Positions 12,067-23,460 of a stretch of DNA of 64,000 nt are shown piece by piece; positions within the stretch are counted from its first letter, which is position 1, and each line of letters begins with the position of its first letter. Below the pieces are notes generated by a model that worked only from the letters and a program-made list of their open reading frames with translations, was not told where the DNA came from and ran no database searches. Position numbers and translations under genes: made by a program. This DNA comes from Chelonoidis abingdonii (Eukaryota; Chordata; Testudines; Testudinidae), in NCBI RefSeq assembly GCF_003597395.2, contig NC_133771.1:52141189-52205188 (forward strand). The letters run 5' to 3'.

Positions 12067-15000
12067 TTTTCCCCATGTTTGTTCATTGTAAGCCTGAGTT
12101 GACACTGTGCCTACGAAATGCTTCTGCCTCTTCTGCAGCTGTATTAACTGAAGTTCACAGGTGAATCCCATTGACGCCAGTGGGATTGCATATAATTAAT
12201 CCAGCAGAAATTTTGGCTTAAAGTGTTCACTATATTTTAAATCCCTTTTTCTACTGGAGTAGCACAGAATTTGAATATGAAAAGAGACTTCTATAGAATA
12301 GGTGCATTCAGAAAGGAAGGGACCCTTTCAATCAGCCTGCTGTATTTCCTCGTGGAAGATGGCCTTTCAGATAATGAGGCAGATGGGAGGTCTGAAAGGA
12401 CTCCCAAACACAGATGGTTTCCACTTCAAAACTTGATGCCTGGCAACTAAATGACAGCAACTGTATGGAAGATGTTGTCATGTTCCTTACTTACAGTAGG
12501 TGGCACCATCTGCACAGACTAATGCTTCAGATCAAGAAGAGGTATATAGGGGATCATCCTGTAATGCAGTGTGAAATGCAAGCACTCCAAAACTTATTTT
12601 GTCATGAACAGTCGCAAGTAAAAACTTTTAGACATGCAAAAGGATTTGCTTTCAGTTTAACAGAAATCTACATTAGTATAGGAATACTGCTGGGAATAAC
12701 TAACAGAGGCCTACAGGCTAGTTAAACCTACACTGTACCCCTGGTCCCGGAACATCTTTCTGTTCTCTGAAACTAAAGGCCAAAACTCAGTTAAAATTCA
12801 AATTATTTTGTTGTACATCCTGATAACAACCTATCAAGCTTCTTGCAGTTTTAAGTTAACAATGGGAGCACTTCAGACTTGTACTGTCCCAGATTAGAAC
12901 TGACCAAAGGATGACAATTCTATAGCGTGACAACTTTCAAGTTTTTGAAATTTAGTTTTGTTCCACAGTGGAACAGATCACTCCCACCTCCCAAGTCAGT
13001 GCTCTACCCCCTCTCTCTCTTAACCTTCCCAACAAAAACTTTGTTGAAACCAGCATGTCTCCAAGCAATGTTTCAGCTTTGATATAGCATATTTTAATGA
13101 AAATGGTCTGATCTTCCCTAGTCCTGACTATTCTTATTTCTTCAGCCTGCAAAACTAGGAGGAAAATATCCCTAGAAAGACTTTCTTACCAGATTTCTGA
13201 TAGCCAGTGCTTTTGGTCTCAGCTGGAAATGCCAGAAGAACAGCATTTTGGAACTTCCACTTTCAGTTTTGGCTGGAATTCAAAAGTACAAATGCAAGTA
13301 AAATATGGGGGGAAGGTTCTCTAAATACTTCAGAATCTCAAAAAAGATGTGGTGAGAATTTAGATCTAACTAAAAGGTGAAGGTTCTTACAGCAGATAGG
13401 TGCTTATGTGGTTTGCCCATCCCTAATTTAATGTCCTGCCAGTTCACCAGACCAGAGCAGGTAGCATCCCTTTGATGAACCAGAGACTTGGGGTCATGTT
13501 TTTAAAGCTATTTATGTGCCTAAAGAGGCAGAGAGATGCCTAGTGGGATTTTCAAAAGTGCATAGGTGCCTAATTCTCATTTATTTCACACAACCCTTAC
13601 AGGCCTCCACACAAATCCAGCCTGCCCCACCTGTCCCACCTCATCTAGCGAGACACCCAGATGAGCTTTTGCCTCCTACACTTGGACCATGGAGGATGAT
13701 CAGAACCTCATACCACCATGACCCAGACAAATTGGTAAGGCTCTGGTCAACCAAAAAAGTCCCTGGTGCAAGAAACAGCACAATTGAGGAGGCAATATGC
13801 ATAAGAGCTCACAAATTTGCTGGGCCACACTGATAATTCATATATGTGAGCTGCACCAAGCTATGTGGGTGAAAGAGGCCACTTCTATTTTGCATGAGAA
13901 ACAGGACAGTCAGCCTGTAGCTCTGAATAAAGTAGCAGATGCATTGGCACTACTGATTATCCTACACCCGTCAATGTGCAATATGCAATTTTCCCCAGAC
14001 ATGCAAATATATATGCATGGTCTCTGTACCAAGGCCATCATCATGCTCGGAGCACTTACCTCTGCTACTCTTCCTAGAGCTTTTTTATGAAGAATCCAGA
14101 CAGTACACTCCTTGCCATAGCAATGTCCATAGCATTATGAAGCTATGTCCATAGCATTATACAAGCTGTGTTTTAACCTCCACCTGCAAAATGCACTTCC
14201 CCACTAAAACACAAGGGTACTTTTTTTTAAACCCTGCACTATCATCCATAAATCTCACTTCTTTAGGCAATTCTAACTTACATGGTTCACTTACATTGAG
14301 GTACCCTCATGTAGAGTGCTTCCTGCAGGAGCCTGAATCCTAGGCAGCTCCAAGTGAGGCTCTTAGACCTACGTGGACCTTGGAAGCTCCAAGTTTTCCT
14401 CGGACTACATCCTCTTGGTGGAAACTTTTGTGGTTCATCAGCTACTACCTTTTTAATGTCTATCCCTTCAGAGGGAGGTATTCCATGTGGCACTGCTATA
14501 TTAGGAGGTATACTTATGCCAGGAATATCCTAGCAACACTTTGAGGGCTATATTGAAGTGTGCCACCTAACAGATGGAGATACCTCCACCATATCTTTAG
14601 GATGACAAAGGTGAGCCCTCTCACCATTCCAGTGGGTTTGTGAACATGACACATTGTGAGGAAAGAAAATTGGCATCCATAACTATTTGGCGACAGGTAC
14701 CCTCTGTCTCCCGTGATTAGGAAGTGTCCAGTCAGAACACACATCATTATTTATTAGGTTTATTACAGCCACTTGGAGGGAAAGTGTAGTGGAATGGTCT
14801 GAACAGTAAAATGGTAGTAAAATGAGGTGGTGGGATTGATGCAGATTTATATTGAAAGATGGAGATAAAGGATTTCTTACCTAGCAGCCTGCCCACCAGG
14901 AACTGCCCATTGATGAAGCACCTGGAGACACAAGACATCAGCCAGATGTAGGCACCCATGGCATGATCCTGTGAACTTGCCCACAACATTCATCCATATG

Positions 15001-15324
15001 AGTATAGTATTGCAGATAAGTATAGTAAGTAGGTCCTATGCCTATTGTTGTAGGTTGGACTCCCTACTCTTTCCCCTCCTGTGAGCAACAAAGTATATCC
15101 TCTTCTTCTTCCTCCGCCCCTCTCCATTCCTGTAGCCCCCAGCCTGGGAAAGGGAGAGGAACCCGGCTTCACCTACGCTAGTCCTGGGAGTGGGGGTAAA
15201 GAAAGAACCCTGGGAGCTGCAGGAGAAGCAAAGGTGAAGCTGGGAGAGCAGAACTGGTACAGATAATGGAGGTGGCAGAGCTGATAGGGGCAGGAGGTAT
15301 AATTGATGCAAGTGGAGGAGACAA
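12067..15324. other. Mostly unrecognised region
   Basis: No recognised gene. ORFs at 12414-12725 (103 codons), 13516-13833 and 13797-14090 (about 100 codons each) show no known domain. A direct duplication of 'tgtccatagcattat' lies at about 14126 and 14146. A diverged copy of a short non-coding repeat ('gattttcaaaagtgcatagg') sits near 13490-13577, with a relative at 48650. Confidence 0.35.
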
Positions 15325-16528
15325 ATAATTGGAGAGTTGGGGTCTGTGGATGAGAGGAAAGCAGTCGATGTGTTATTCCTTGACTTTAGCAAAGCTTTTG
15401 ATACGGTCTCCCACAGTATTCTTGTCAGCAAGTTAAAGAAGTATGGGCTGGATGATTGGACTATAAGGTGGATAGAAAGCTGGCTAGATCGTCGGGCTCA
15501 ACAGGTAGTGATCAACGGCTCCATGTCTAGTTGGCAGCCGGTTTCAAGTGGAGTGCCCCAAAGGTCAGTCCTGGGGCGGGTTTTGTTCAATATCTTCATT
15601 AATGATCTGGAAGAAGGTGTGGACTGCATTCTCAGCAAGTTTTCAGATGACACTAAACTTGGAGGAGTGGTAGATACGCTGGAGGTTAGGGATAGGATAC
15701 AGAGGGACCTAGACAAATTAGAAGACTGGGCCAAAAGAAACCTGATGAGGTTCAACAAGGACAAATGCAGAGTCCTGCACTTAGGACGGAAGAATCCCAT
15801 GCACTGCTACAGGCTAAGGACCAAATGGCTAGGAAGCAGTCCTGCAGAAAAAGACCTAGGGGTTACAGTGGACGAGAAGCTGGATATGAGTCAACAGTGT
15901 GCCCTTCTTGACAAGAAGGCTAATGGCATTTTGGGCTGTATAAGTAGGGGCATTGCAGCAGATCGGGGATGTGATCATTCCTCTATTCAACATTGGTGAG
16001 GCCTCATCTGAGTAGTGTGGTCCAGTTTGGGCCTCACACTACAAGAAGGATGTGGAAAAATGGAAAGATCCAGCAGAGGGCACAAAAATGATTAGGGGGC
16101 TGGAGCACATGACTTATGAGGAGAGGCCTGAGGGAACTGGATTGTTTAGTCTGCAGAAGAGAAGAATGAGGGGGGATTTGATAGCTGCCTTTCAACTACC
16201 TGGAAAGGGGTTTCCAAAGTAGGATGGATCAGACTTTCTCATGGTACCTGATGACAGAACAAGGGAGTAATGGTCTCAAGTTGCATTTGGGGGAAGGCTA
16301 GGTTGATATTTAGGAAAAACTTTTTCACTCAGAAGAGGTGTTGAAGCATTGGAATGGGTACACTAGGGAAGTGGCGGAATTCCCTTCCTTAGGGTAATTA
16401 AGGCAGGCTTGGAGGAAGCCTGGCTGAGAATGATTTAGTTAGGAATGGTCCTCGCTTTGAGCATGGGTTGGACTAGAATGGACCTCTGAGGTCTTCCAAC
16501 CTGATGTCTATGTTCTATGATCCTATGA
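15325..16528 (+). pseudogene. CR1 LINE, 5'-truncated, with long RT reading frame
   Basis: A 1.2-kb CR1 copy. The 220-codon frame 15337-15999 covers the RT palm: DFSKAFDTV at residues 16-24, SGVPQ at 71-75, FNIFIND at 84-90, the catalytic box FSDDTKLGG at 102-110, and DKCRVLHLG further on. The FSDD keeps both aspartates. The frame then shifts at about 15950 and the rest is in other frames down to a 3' end at about 16528 ('tctatgttctatgatcctat'). It is the best preserved RT in the window, but 5'-truncated without an endonuclease and so inactive. Confidence 0.9.
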
Positions 16529-16567
16529 CAGAAATTAACTTCTGGGCGGATCGGAAAGATGTGGGGT

Positions 16568-17456
16568 TGTCAAGGTTTTTCCCCCAACTTTGAACTTTTA
16601 GGTACAAAAAGTGGGGATCTGCATAACACTTTTAAGCTTAATTACTAGCTTAAATCTGGTACGGCTGCACCAGGCCAGAATTTTAGTGTTCTGGCCACAG
16701 CTTTCTCTAGTTCCCCAAAACCTTCCCTAGGGGACCCAGACGCCAAACTCCCTTGGGTCTTAAGAACAAGGAAAATTACCATCCCCCTCCTTTTCCCCCC
16801 AGACTTTCCCCTCCCTGGGTGCCTTGAGAGCTTCACACCAATCCAACCCTTGGAATCTTGAAAGCAAGGAGGAATTAACCATCCCCTCCTTTTCCCCCCA
16901 CCAATCTGGGTCGAGTTTAGACTCAATCCCATATGGATTTTAAACAAGGAAAAATCAATCAGGTTCTTAAAAGCTTTTAATTAATTAAAGAAAGAAAAAA
17001 AGTAAAAGTTATCTCATAAAATCAGGATGGAAAATGCTTTACAGGTTACCAGACATATAGCTAGAGGGACGCCTGCCCCCCCTCACCCCTCCCGCCGCTT
17101 TAAGATCAAAGTTACAGCAAACAGGGTAAAAATCCTTCCAGCAAAAGACACATTTACAGGTAAGAAACAACACATAAAAGATAATCCACCTTGCCTGGCT
17201 ATTACTCAATTCCTGAAAACTTGAAAGACTGATCAGAAAGATTGGGAAGCAGGGTGTACGGTCTGTCCCCATCAGCCCCAAGAGGAGCAAACAACAAAAC
17301 CAAACAAAAAGCACAAACAAAGACTTCCCTCTACCAAGATTTGAAAGTATCTTGTCCCCCTATTGGTCCTCTGGTCAGGTGTCAGCCAGGTTCACTGCGC
17401 TTCTTAACCCTTTACAGGTAAAAGAGATATTAACCTTTAACCATCTGTTTATGACA
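16568..17456 (-). mobile_element. Solo LTR, family A (copy 2)
   Basis: 889-bp TG...CA unit with a perfect 5-bp duplication ggggt at 16563-16567 and 17457-17461. On the minus strand it starts 'tgtcataaacagatggttaa'. An internal segment of about 99 bp is present twice in tandem (marker 'cctccttttcccccc' near 16786 and 16885), which makes this copy longer than copy 1. No internal region, so a solo LTR. Confidence 0.9.
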
Positions 17457-17461
17457 GGGGT

Positions 17462-18177
17462 GATAATAGACCCCTAGGTTTTTTCAGACCACTTCAAGTA
17501 CTTCAGGCTCTTTAAAATATATTTATTTCAGTAACAATGCCTGGCACTTACCATTTTCAATGCCCTGTATAGTACATTGATCTTGTATAGCTCAAGTACA
17601 GAGTGTTATGTATATTAGTACAAGGTAAAACATGATTAGAAGGACAGTGAGTGCAAAGGAACCATTCCCTGTAATAACAAGAAAGCTGCTGCACGGCTGC
17701 CAAGCTACTCCTGCCTAGTAACAGAATTAAAGCCTAAGAGAGCAACAGGTATATAAACACCTCATTAGCATGATGAATATTAGCATACTGTCCACTCTTT
17801 ACCTTGCAGACATGGGAAAGGGAAAAGAAGCATGCAGTGATTCTGCTTAGCTCAGAATCCACCACCCAATGTGTAACCATAAGTGTCCCTACTGAAAGTC
17901 TCCACTCCCATTTTCAGTGGAGTGCAATAACTTAACACATCCTGCTGCACACCATGCAAGTCCTTGCTGGATCAAGGCCGAAGTACAACACAGAAGAGTG
18001 GAATACAGAGCCTTGCACTTTGTGTTCACTGTTCCTAAGGGTAGAAGTGTGTTTCAGAGACCATCTTTTTGTCCTGTGTTTGTACATCAGCTAGCACCAT
18101 GGGATTCTGGACTATGACTAGGATTCATAGGCACTATGGTAATGCAGATAATAACAACAACAATAATGGTATTGAAT
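17462..18177. other. Unrecognised sequence
   Basis: No ORF with a recognisable domain and no termini. Lies between a solo LTR and the gypsy remnant. Confidence 0.4.
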
Positions 18178-18739
18178 GTTAAGGATTGGGGCCTATCCTA
18201 TAGTGCCCCCGCCGCTCTCTCAGTAAGGTAAATCTGTCTGAAGCGCTGCTGACAGAATCTGAGGAAGCAGTTTCCAGCAGGGTTAGAGGTGTTTTTATTA
18301 TTATTATTTTTATTCCAAGCCTTCTTAACAAACCAGTCAAAATGTCAAACTTTTCTCTCAAGTCTGCAGGCTGAATAGTCCTTCTCCCAAGTCTTCCCCT
18401 CACCAGTAAGTTCATCAGCCCAAATTTCCTGGATCTTACCTCAGAGCCTTAGTAATACAGTTGCTCCAGCAGCAGCCCATTGGGTGCACAGACACTGGCC
18501 CCTCAACTTTCTGGAGGGTATTGCTGACCCCACCTCCATTTCCTGCTGCCTTCTTCTCTGAGGATCAGCCAAGTAAGTGCCAGTTCTCTCTCCCAGGTGC
18601 AGTGAGTGGAACTAATCAGCCAGCTAACTAGCCAGTAAGCCAGCTGCATCCCCAGAGGAACAGTATCCTTTTTCATCTTCACCTACCCCAACTCCCCCAT
18701 CTTTGAGTGGGCCTGCCAAAACACTCACCACAGAGTCCC

Positions 18740-19200
18740 CAGTCTTCATTGGTTCTTGAAAGGAAATCTGCATTCCAGTGGTCCTTTCTGGGCTGATGCT
18801 CTATTCAAAATCAGAAAGTCTGTAAGGCTAAATAATAATGTATCATATGGGCATTCGAGTCCTTCGTGGTTTGGAGCCAGCTTAGTTCTGCATGGTCAGG
18901 CATTTTTTTCCTCAGCAGTCAGGAGTAAAGGGAATTTGCCAATAGCCCTTAGTTAGATCTAATGTGATAAAGTGGGCTTTGCCAAGGTGATCCAGCAGAT
19001 CATTGACTCAGGGCATCAGATATACATCAAATTCAGAAATGGCATTTATCTGGAATCTACATAAAATTGGATGGTCCCACCCAGCTTTGGTTCCAAAACT
19101 ACCTGACTACACCAGGGGCTACGGGACTCCTTGATTATTCCCAATTTTAATATTTCCTGTACTTCTTGATCTAACAGCCACATTCAACGGAGCACTTAAT
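18740..19200 (-). pseudogene. RT N-terminus fused by deletion to RNase H C-terminus
   Basis: From 19200 downwards the minus strand reads LLDQEVQEILKLGIIKESRS, VVLEPKLGG, a stop, then NDLLDHLGKAHFITLDLTKG and YWQIPFT (about 18990-18920): the start of a gypsy RT. At about 18905 it jumps directly to PDHAELSWLQTTKDSNAH, LALQ and KDHWNADFLSR, the end of RNase H. The RT palm with its YxDD box and the start of RNase H are deleted, roughly 900 bp judging by usual pol lengths. Confidence 0.8.
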
Positions 19201-19259
19201 ATCATCCTACCATTTGGCCAAGAGCCTGCTATCTCAGCTGGGAAGGAATAGGAGCATTT

Positions 19260-20300
19260 GGTTGAAATTCCTAGACTCTAGCATCTTTATTATATTGTTG
19301 CTTCTGAGTCTCTTGGAACTGAGGTAGGTTAGTTTGGTCAAAGTGGCCCAAGCGTTCTAACCTTTCCCTTATTTGAATGAGATAGTTTAAGACACGGATG
19401 GACACCCTAATCAAAGTCTAACATTCCTCGAGGCTAACTTCCCTAAAGAAGCTCAAAAAGGGAGAAGCCCATGGAAGCCTGCAGTACCACCTGCACTACA
19501 AACAAAAGATAGGGAAGCCACTGGTCCCAATGTTCCCAAAAGCTTTTTTAACATACTCTTGAGGGTCTCATTTAGCCGCTCCACCAGACTATCCATCTGG
19601 GGATGGTAGACTGAGGCCTGGAGCAGTCATTCTTTCACACTTACTGGAGCACCTGGGACATGAAATTCGTCCCTTGATCAGTAACTACTTCTGAAGAAAG
19701 GTCAACCTGGGAAAACTCTTGGAGTAGCTTTCACATAGGTTGGAGGTAAAGGTGTCCTAAGGTAATTGCCTTCAGATATTGGATGGCATTGTCCACAAGA
19801 ACTAAAATCAATTTGTGACCTTGGGTACACTTCTCCAGAGGTCCTGTTGTATCAATCCCTACCCACTCAAAGGGGATTGCAATGAAGTGTGGAGGGAGGA
19901 GAGGGACCCAGTCCAGACCCTTTGGGGCTACTTTTTGGAAATCAAGGCAAGATAAGAAAAATTGGTGGCTACTTTATATATTCTTGGTCAAAAGAATTGG
20001 GCCAACAATCTTCCATTGGTCTTCACCTTACCTAGTTGTCTACCCATGGGAAGAGTATGGACTAATCATAAAAGCTCCCTCCAGGTGGGCTGGGGGACTA
20101 GGAGTTGATAAGTGGGTTCTTTAGTTTGGGGATGTACAAAATCTCATTCTGTAATTTAAAGCAGGGAAACTGGTAAGATGAATCTTCAGAGGAAATAACC
20201 CCATTGACTGTGGCGAGCTGGTTGGAACATTCCCAGAGTGTCTGATCATCATGTTGAGCTGCAGCAATGTCAAAGGTGCTACTCAGGGGTACTTACTCAG
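19260..20300 (-). pseudogene. Retrotransposon integrase remnant
   Basis: Minus-strand translation in broken frames gives, in order: an N-terminal region (20300-20130) with 'FPCFKLQNEILYIPK'; the core opening PFEWVGIDTTGPLEK (about 19880-19840) with the first catalytic Asp; LILVLVDNAIQYLKAIT; EVVTDQGTNFMS (about 19700-19660) with the second Asp; and ASVYHPQMDSLVERLNET (about 19625-19570) with the catalytic Glu. A C-terminal stretch with RERLERLGHF and QKQQYN reaches 19.27 kb. The D,D,E triad is readable, but the frame is interrupted. It lies upstream of RT in the element. Confidence 0.8.
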
Positions 20301-20479
20301 GATGCTGTAGGATGGAAAGGGGGCAGAGCTGTGTCCGTGAGTGGAAGATAACCAACAAACCATTCAGATGTTCCATCCCCAAGATCTATCCTTAGGGAAG
20401 ATTCTTCTCCAGGCTCCATGGAGTTGCCTCTGGCACAGGCACAGGCTCATCCTCATTTCTGAGATGTCATTGGCAGATT

Positions 20480-20850
20480 CTGTGAGCTCTGGAACATTTG
20501 TGAGACTTCAGAAAGATCAGACTGAGTGACGGGTAAGAGGTCCCAGGCATCCTCAAGGGAGTACTTTCCTTGAATCTGAAGGGGGTCTGGGCTGAAAGGA
20601 ATTAATTCCCCTCCCAGGAAGGTCCAAACATGTTTCCAGCCACATCCAAGGATCACTGGCCAGAGTAGAGTGATCTGCCACTCCTACCCAGAGGTACCAT
20701 ATCTGATCTGCTACCTGAAAAACAGCAGAGGTCATTGGTACATACAGATTTCTCAAAGGAGGCAGGAAATTTATGAATCCAGGGCTTTGGGAGAGACTAA
20801 GTCCCACTGAAGAGAGTTTGCCCATAACTCGAATCTATCAGTCCTTCCCC
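20480..20850 (-). pseudogene. Retrotransposon protease region remnant
   Basis: Two overlapping minus frames (20553-20825 and 20453-20656) carry stretches such as YVPMTSAVFQVADQ and WVGVADHSTLASDPW. They resemble the segment after the aspartic protease active site in gypsy polyproteins, where the usual text is like 'LRVGVA..LPYPVILG.DW'. The catalytic DTG/DSG itself is not visible, so either it is lost or my frame is broken there. Position between Gag knuckle and integrase supports the call. Confidence 0.5.
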
Positions 20851-20865
20851 TGAATGTAGACCTAT

Positions 20866-21165
20866 TTATATCATGACCATGAAGGGCCTCTGAGTCAGTT
20901 CTCTTGGTAGGTTTGTATTCTCCCCCACTTGGCCAAAGAGGCATCCTAAATAGTTGTATTCCATCATAGGGCATTCCTGTTGGATGTGTCTGGGTTGCCC
21001 ATAGTGATAACATAACACTGGCCCTTCACAGAAAGGCAGTGGTGGTCCTTTGAAAGTGTGGGGCTTTGGGGCCCTTGTTCCTGGTATGCAGGCCCCAAAG
21101 CCCCACACTTTATGATGGGGGTAAAGGTTTGGTTGTTTGAGGTTGGTCAATTCTTTACCCCTCAC
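20866..21165 (-). pseudogene. Gag remnant with zinc knuckle
   Basis: A 99-codon open frame. Residues 52-65 form a CCHC-type knuckle in the C-X2-C-X4-H-X4-C pattern: C52, Tyr55 in place of the second Cys, H60 and C65. The knuckle of Gag normally binds RNA; with one ligand missing this copy would not. It sits immediately upstream of the protease-like region on the same strand, as expected. The N-terminal part of Gag is not recognisable. A 21-bp perfect inverted repeat (21053-21111) falls inside the frame. Confidence 0.75.
21053..21111. repeat. Perfect 21-bp inverted repeat (hairpin) inside Gag remnant
   Basis: Left arm 21053-21073 begins aaagtgtggggctttgggg and the right arm 21091-21111 is its exact reverse complement, with a 17-nt loop. 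A perfect match in otherwise diverged sequence suggests a recent inverted duplication or template switch, or an assembly or sequencing artefact. Confidence 0.9.
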
Positions 21166-21300
21166 TGAAAAATTTTAGTAGTCTATTAAAATAACTAAAT
21201 GCACAAATATTCTGAGACCATAGTTGTGCTGCAGCATTATGGGACTAGAGAGCTGGGCTGGTCCTCTCCTTTCCCTTAGGTTTTTCATATGACCAATGCT

Positions 21301-21660
21301 ACCCGGGGACACCACATGAGGCAGGAACCAGGCAAGACTCTCCCATCCCAATAAATAGCCATCCCCCAGACTCTACCCTCCTTGGGGCCACCATATAGGG
21401 TGGGTGCTCCCCCCAACTCCCATGTGTGAGACAGACAGCAAAAGAGTCAGGGAAAGAACTTCCCAGAGACCCCTTTGATACAGGATGTGACCCCCATAGT
21501 CCATGCACCATCTGGGGGCACCAGATGGGGCAGAAATTCCCCAGATCCTGAGGTGGGGAGATTGCAAGGGATGGGGAAAGAGAAAGAAACAGGTGGGTAA
21601 GGGTGGGCTTCTTCCTCCACGAACTAACGCAGGATGCAGAATGTGGACCCAGCGGGCCTT
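21301..21660. repeat. Three imperfect GC-rich repeat units
   Basis: Blocks resembling 'ggggcaccagatggggcag' recur at about 21305, 21389 and 21515 with unequal spacing (about 85 and 125 bp). They lie where the 5' LTR or leader of the gypsy element should be. ORFs through here (139 codons minus, 93 plus) are compositional. Confidence 0.4.
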
Positions 21661-21800
21661 CCCCCCACTCTTGAATAACAGCCTTCCCCAACAGCTGAAG
21701 AAAGCAGTTAGTCCTCAAGTGGCAGCAAGCTATATGGTGGTGCTGGAGGTTGAGGATTCAAACACTGATGATGGTGGTGCATAATTTGGGGGTTGTTACA

Positions 21801-23182
21801 GATGCACATAAGAGAATTTATTTTGACCTTTTTTCCTTTTTTAAAAATACCTGTCTTAAAAATATTATTTAGGTTTGCAAAATAAAGTATGTAGAAGTTA
21901 GGAAATGCCAGATTTATGATTCTCCATGCGACCTTAATTCTGCTCCTTTGTGTGTTTGCATTCTGATACAGTCTTTAACTACATGATTACAAACTATTTT
22001 CCCCTCAGGACTCCTGCCTCATTCAGTGCAGAGGATGGATGCATCAGGAGACAGAAATAGGGTTGCACAGACAACCATAAATCTGGCATTTCCTTACATT
22101 CAAGAGTTTGACCTTGCAATTTCAACAATGTTTTTTTCACCTAGTTTTCTGTTTATAATTTCTGCATAGAATGGTAATACCATAACAAGTGGAATTTAGA
22201 ATGTGCTCTTAGCACAGTTTTGCAAATGGAAAACATAGCTATGCCTTCTACTTTCTGTGCGTCACAGTTTGGATACTGATGAATGTTGCAAGTAGCACTG
22301 GGTGAAAATGTCCCGTCAGAACTGGTTTTCCACTGAAAATTGGGGGGGTTGACTAAACAATTTTCTTGCAAAAAGCATTAGCTTTCTGCTGAAGACTTCA
22401 ACTTTTCATTGAAAAACCAACCATCCAAGAACAAAAATTAGAGAATGGAGGCATGGAGCACTGAACCAGAACTCCCATGAGGCACCATGGCAGTGTTTCC
22501 AAATCCACTTTTTTGGTTTAAACTAAAAGTTTCTGGTTGAACATTTTCAGCTTTAAATTTTTCACCATATGTGTTTATAAGGGACAAAAAGCCCACTTTC
22601 CTACCAGCTCTAATTTCCAGTAGCCTGCTTCCTAATAGTAGCCAGCACTGTAATTGAACATAGTAGCTGCTTTCTGATATTCTATTGGTTTTGGAATGTT
22701 ACCAGACACCAGCAGAACAGCAGAGAATGGGACCAAGAAGATACTTTCCTCAGTTATGCTTGAACTTGAAACATGGATTTTGAGGGAAGAGACTGTTTCC
22801 ATTTTTGTTTTCCTTGCCTGGGGTAAGGCTCTGGGTTTATATTTCATGCTGCTGTGGTGACACAAGGTAGCTCTGCAAGTACACCAAGTATTTTCCTCTG
22901 TCAGTCAAATTGCTCCTAGGATTCACAATTTGTCATGCTATCTTTTCTTTCTTGTTTATTTAATCAACTTCGAAAAATATCTTTGTTTAAAAGCATGCAG
23001 CTAGCCAAATATTAAAGCTTGTTTTATTATCCTCCTGAGGGTCATGAGGGTCTATTCTTTTTATATATGTATGCATTACATTAATGAGGTTTCCGTACAC
23101 CTATGAGCAGAGCTTAGATTCCTAATATAGTTGAAGCATGGGTTTCTTTCTTCACTGGACTGGGTGGATAGTGACTCATTTG
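21801..23182. other. Unrecognised AT-rich region
   Basis: No gene recognised. 22300-22570 is rich in 'gaaaa' and 'ttttc' runs and looks like an old self-complementary interspersed repeat, similar in style to 26100-26170. Not assigned to a family. Confidence 0.4.
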
Positions 23183-23460
23183 CAGGGGCGGCTCTAGCAA
23201 TTTTGCCGCCCCAAGCAGGGCAGGCAGGCTGCCCTCCGCAGCTTGCCTGCGGAGGGTCCACTCGTCCCGCGGCTTCGGCAGACCTCTCGCAGGCGTGCCT
23301 GCGGGAAGTCTGCCAAAGCCGCGGGACCAGCGAACCCTCCACAGGCAAGCCGCTGGAGGGCAGCCTGCCTGCCGCCCTCGCAGCGCTGGAAGAGTGCCCC
23401 CCCCCGCAGCTTGCCGCCCCAAGCATGCACTTGGCGTGCTGGGACCTGGAGCCGCCCCTG
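23183..23460. mobile_element. hAT-type MITE with long internal palindrome
   Basis: 278-bp element with perfect 12-bp ends: 'caggggcggctc' at 23183 and 'gagccgcccctg' ending at 23460. The flanking 8-bp duplication is ctcatttg (23175-23182) and ttcatttg (23461-23468), 7 of 8 identical. The interior is a GC-rich near-palindrome centred near 23298, with arms containing 'cccgcggcttcggcagac' and 'gtctgccaaagccgcggg'. Five overlapping ORFs on both strands are by-products of the palindrome. Confidence 0.9.

Larger units (their letters stand above)
18178..21800 (-). mobile_element. Decayed gypsy-type LTR retrotransposon (Gmr1-like order)
   Basis: On the minus strand, from high to low coordinate, I read a Gag zinc knuckle (about 20.97 kb), a protease region (20.85-20.5 kb), integrase (20.3-19.26 kb), an RT N-terminal part (19.2-18.95 kb) and the end of RNase H (18.9-18.74 kb). 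Integrase before RT is the order of Gmr1-type elements and not of ordinary Ty3/gypsy. Outer borders are proposed from 'tgtaaggattgggg' at 18178 and 'gggggttgttaca' ending at 21800, which on the minus strand give TGTAA...TTACA ends, but no target duplication matches. Many stops and frameshifts; dead. Confidence 0.75.

Noticed and set aside
12414..14090. Three plus ORFs of about 100 codons
   Set aside because: No recognisable motif and no matching element nearby. Length is within what chance gives in 64 kb.
18178..21800. Clean LTR borders of the gypsy element
   Set aside because: TGTAA...TTACA ends can be proposed, but the 5-bp flanks (ttgaa and gatgc) do not match and the two LTRs could not be aligned by eye. 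Given only as a proposal.
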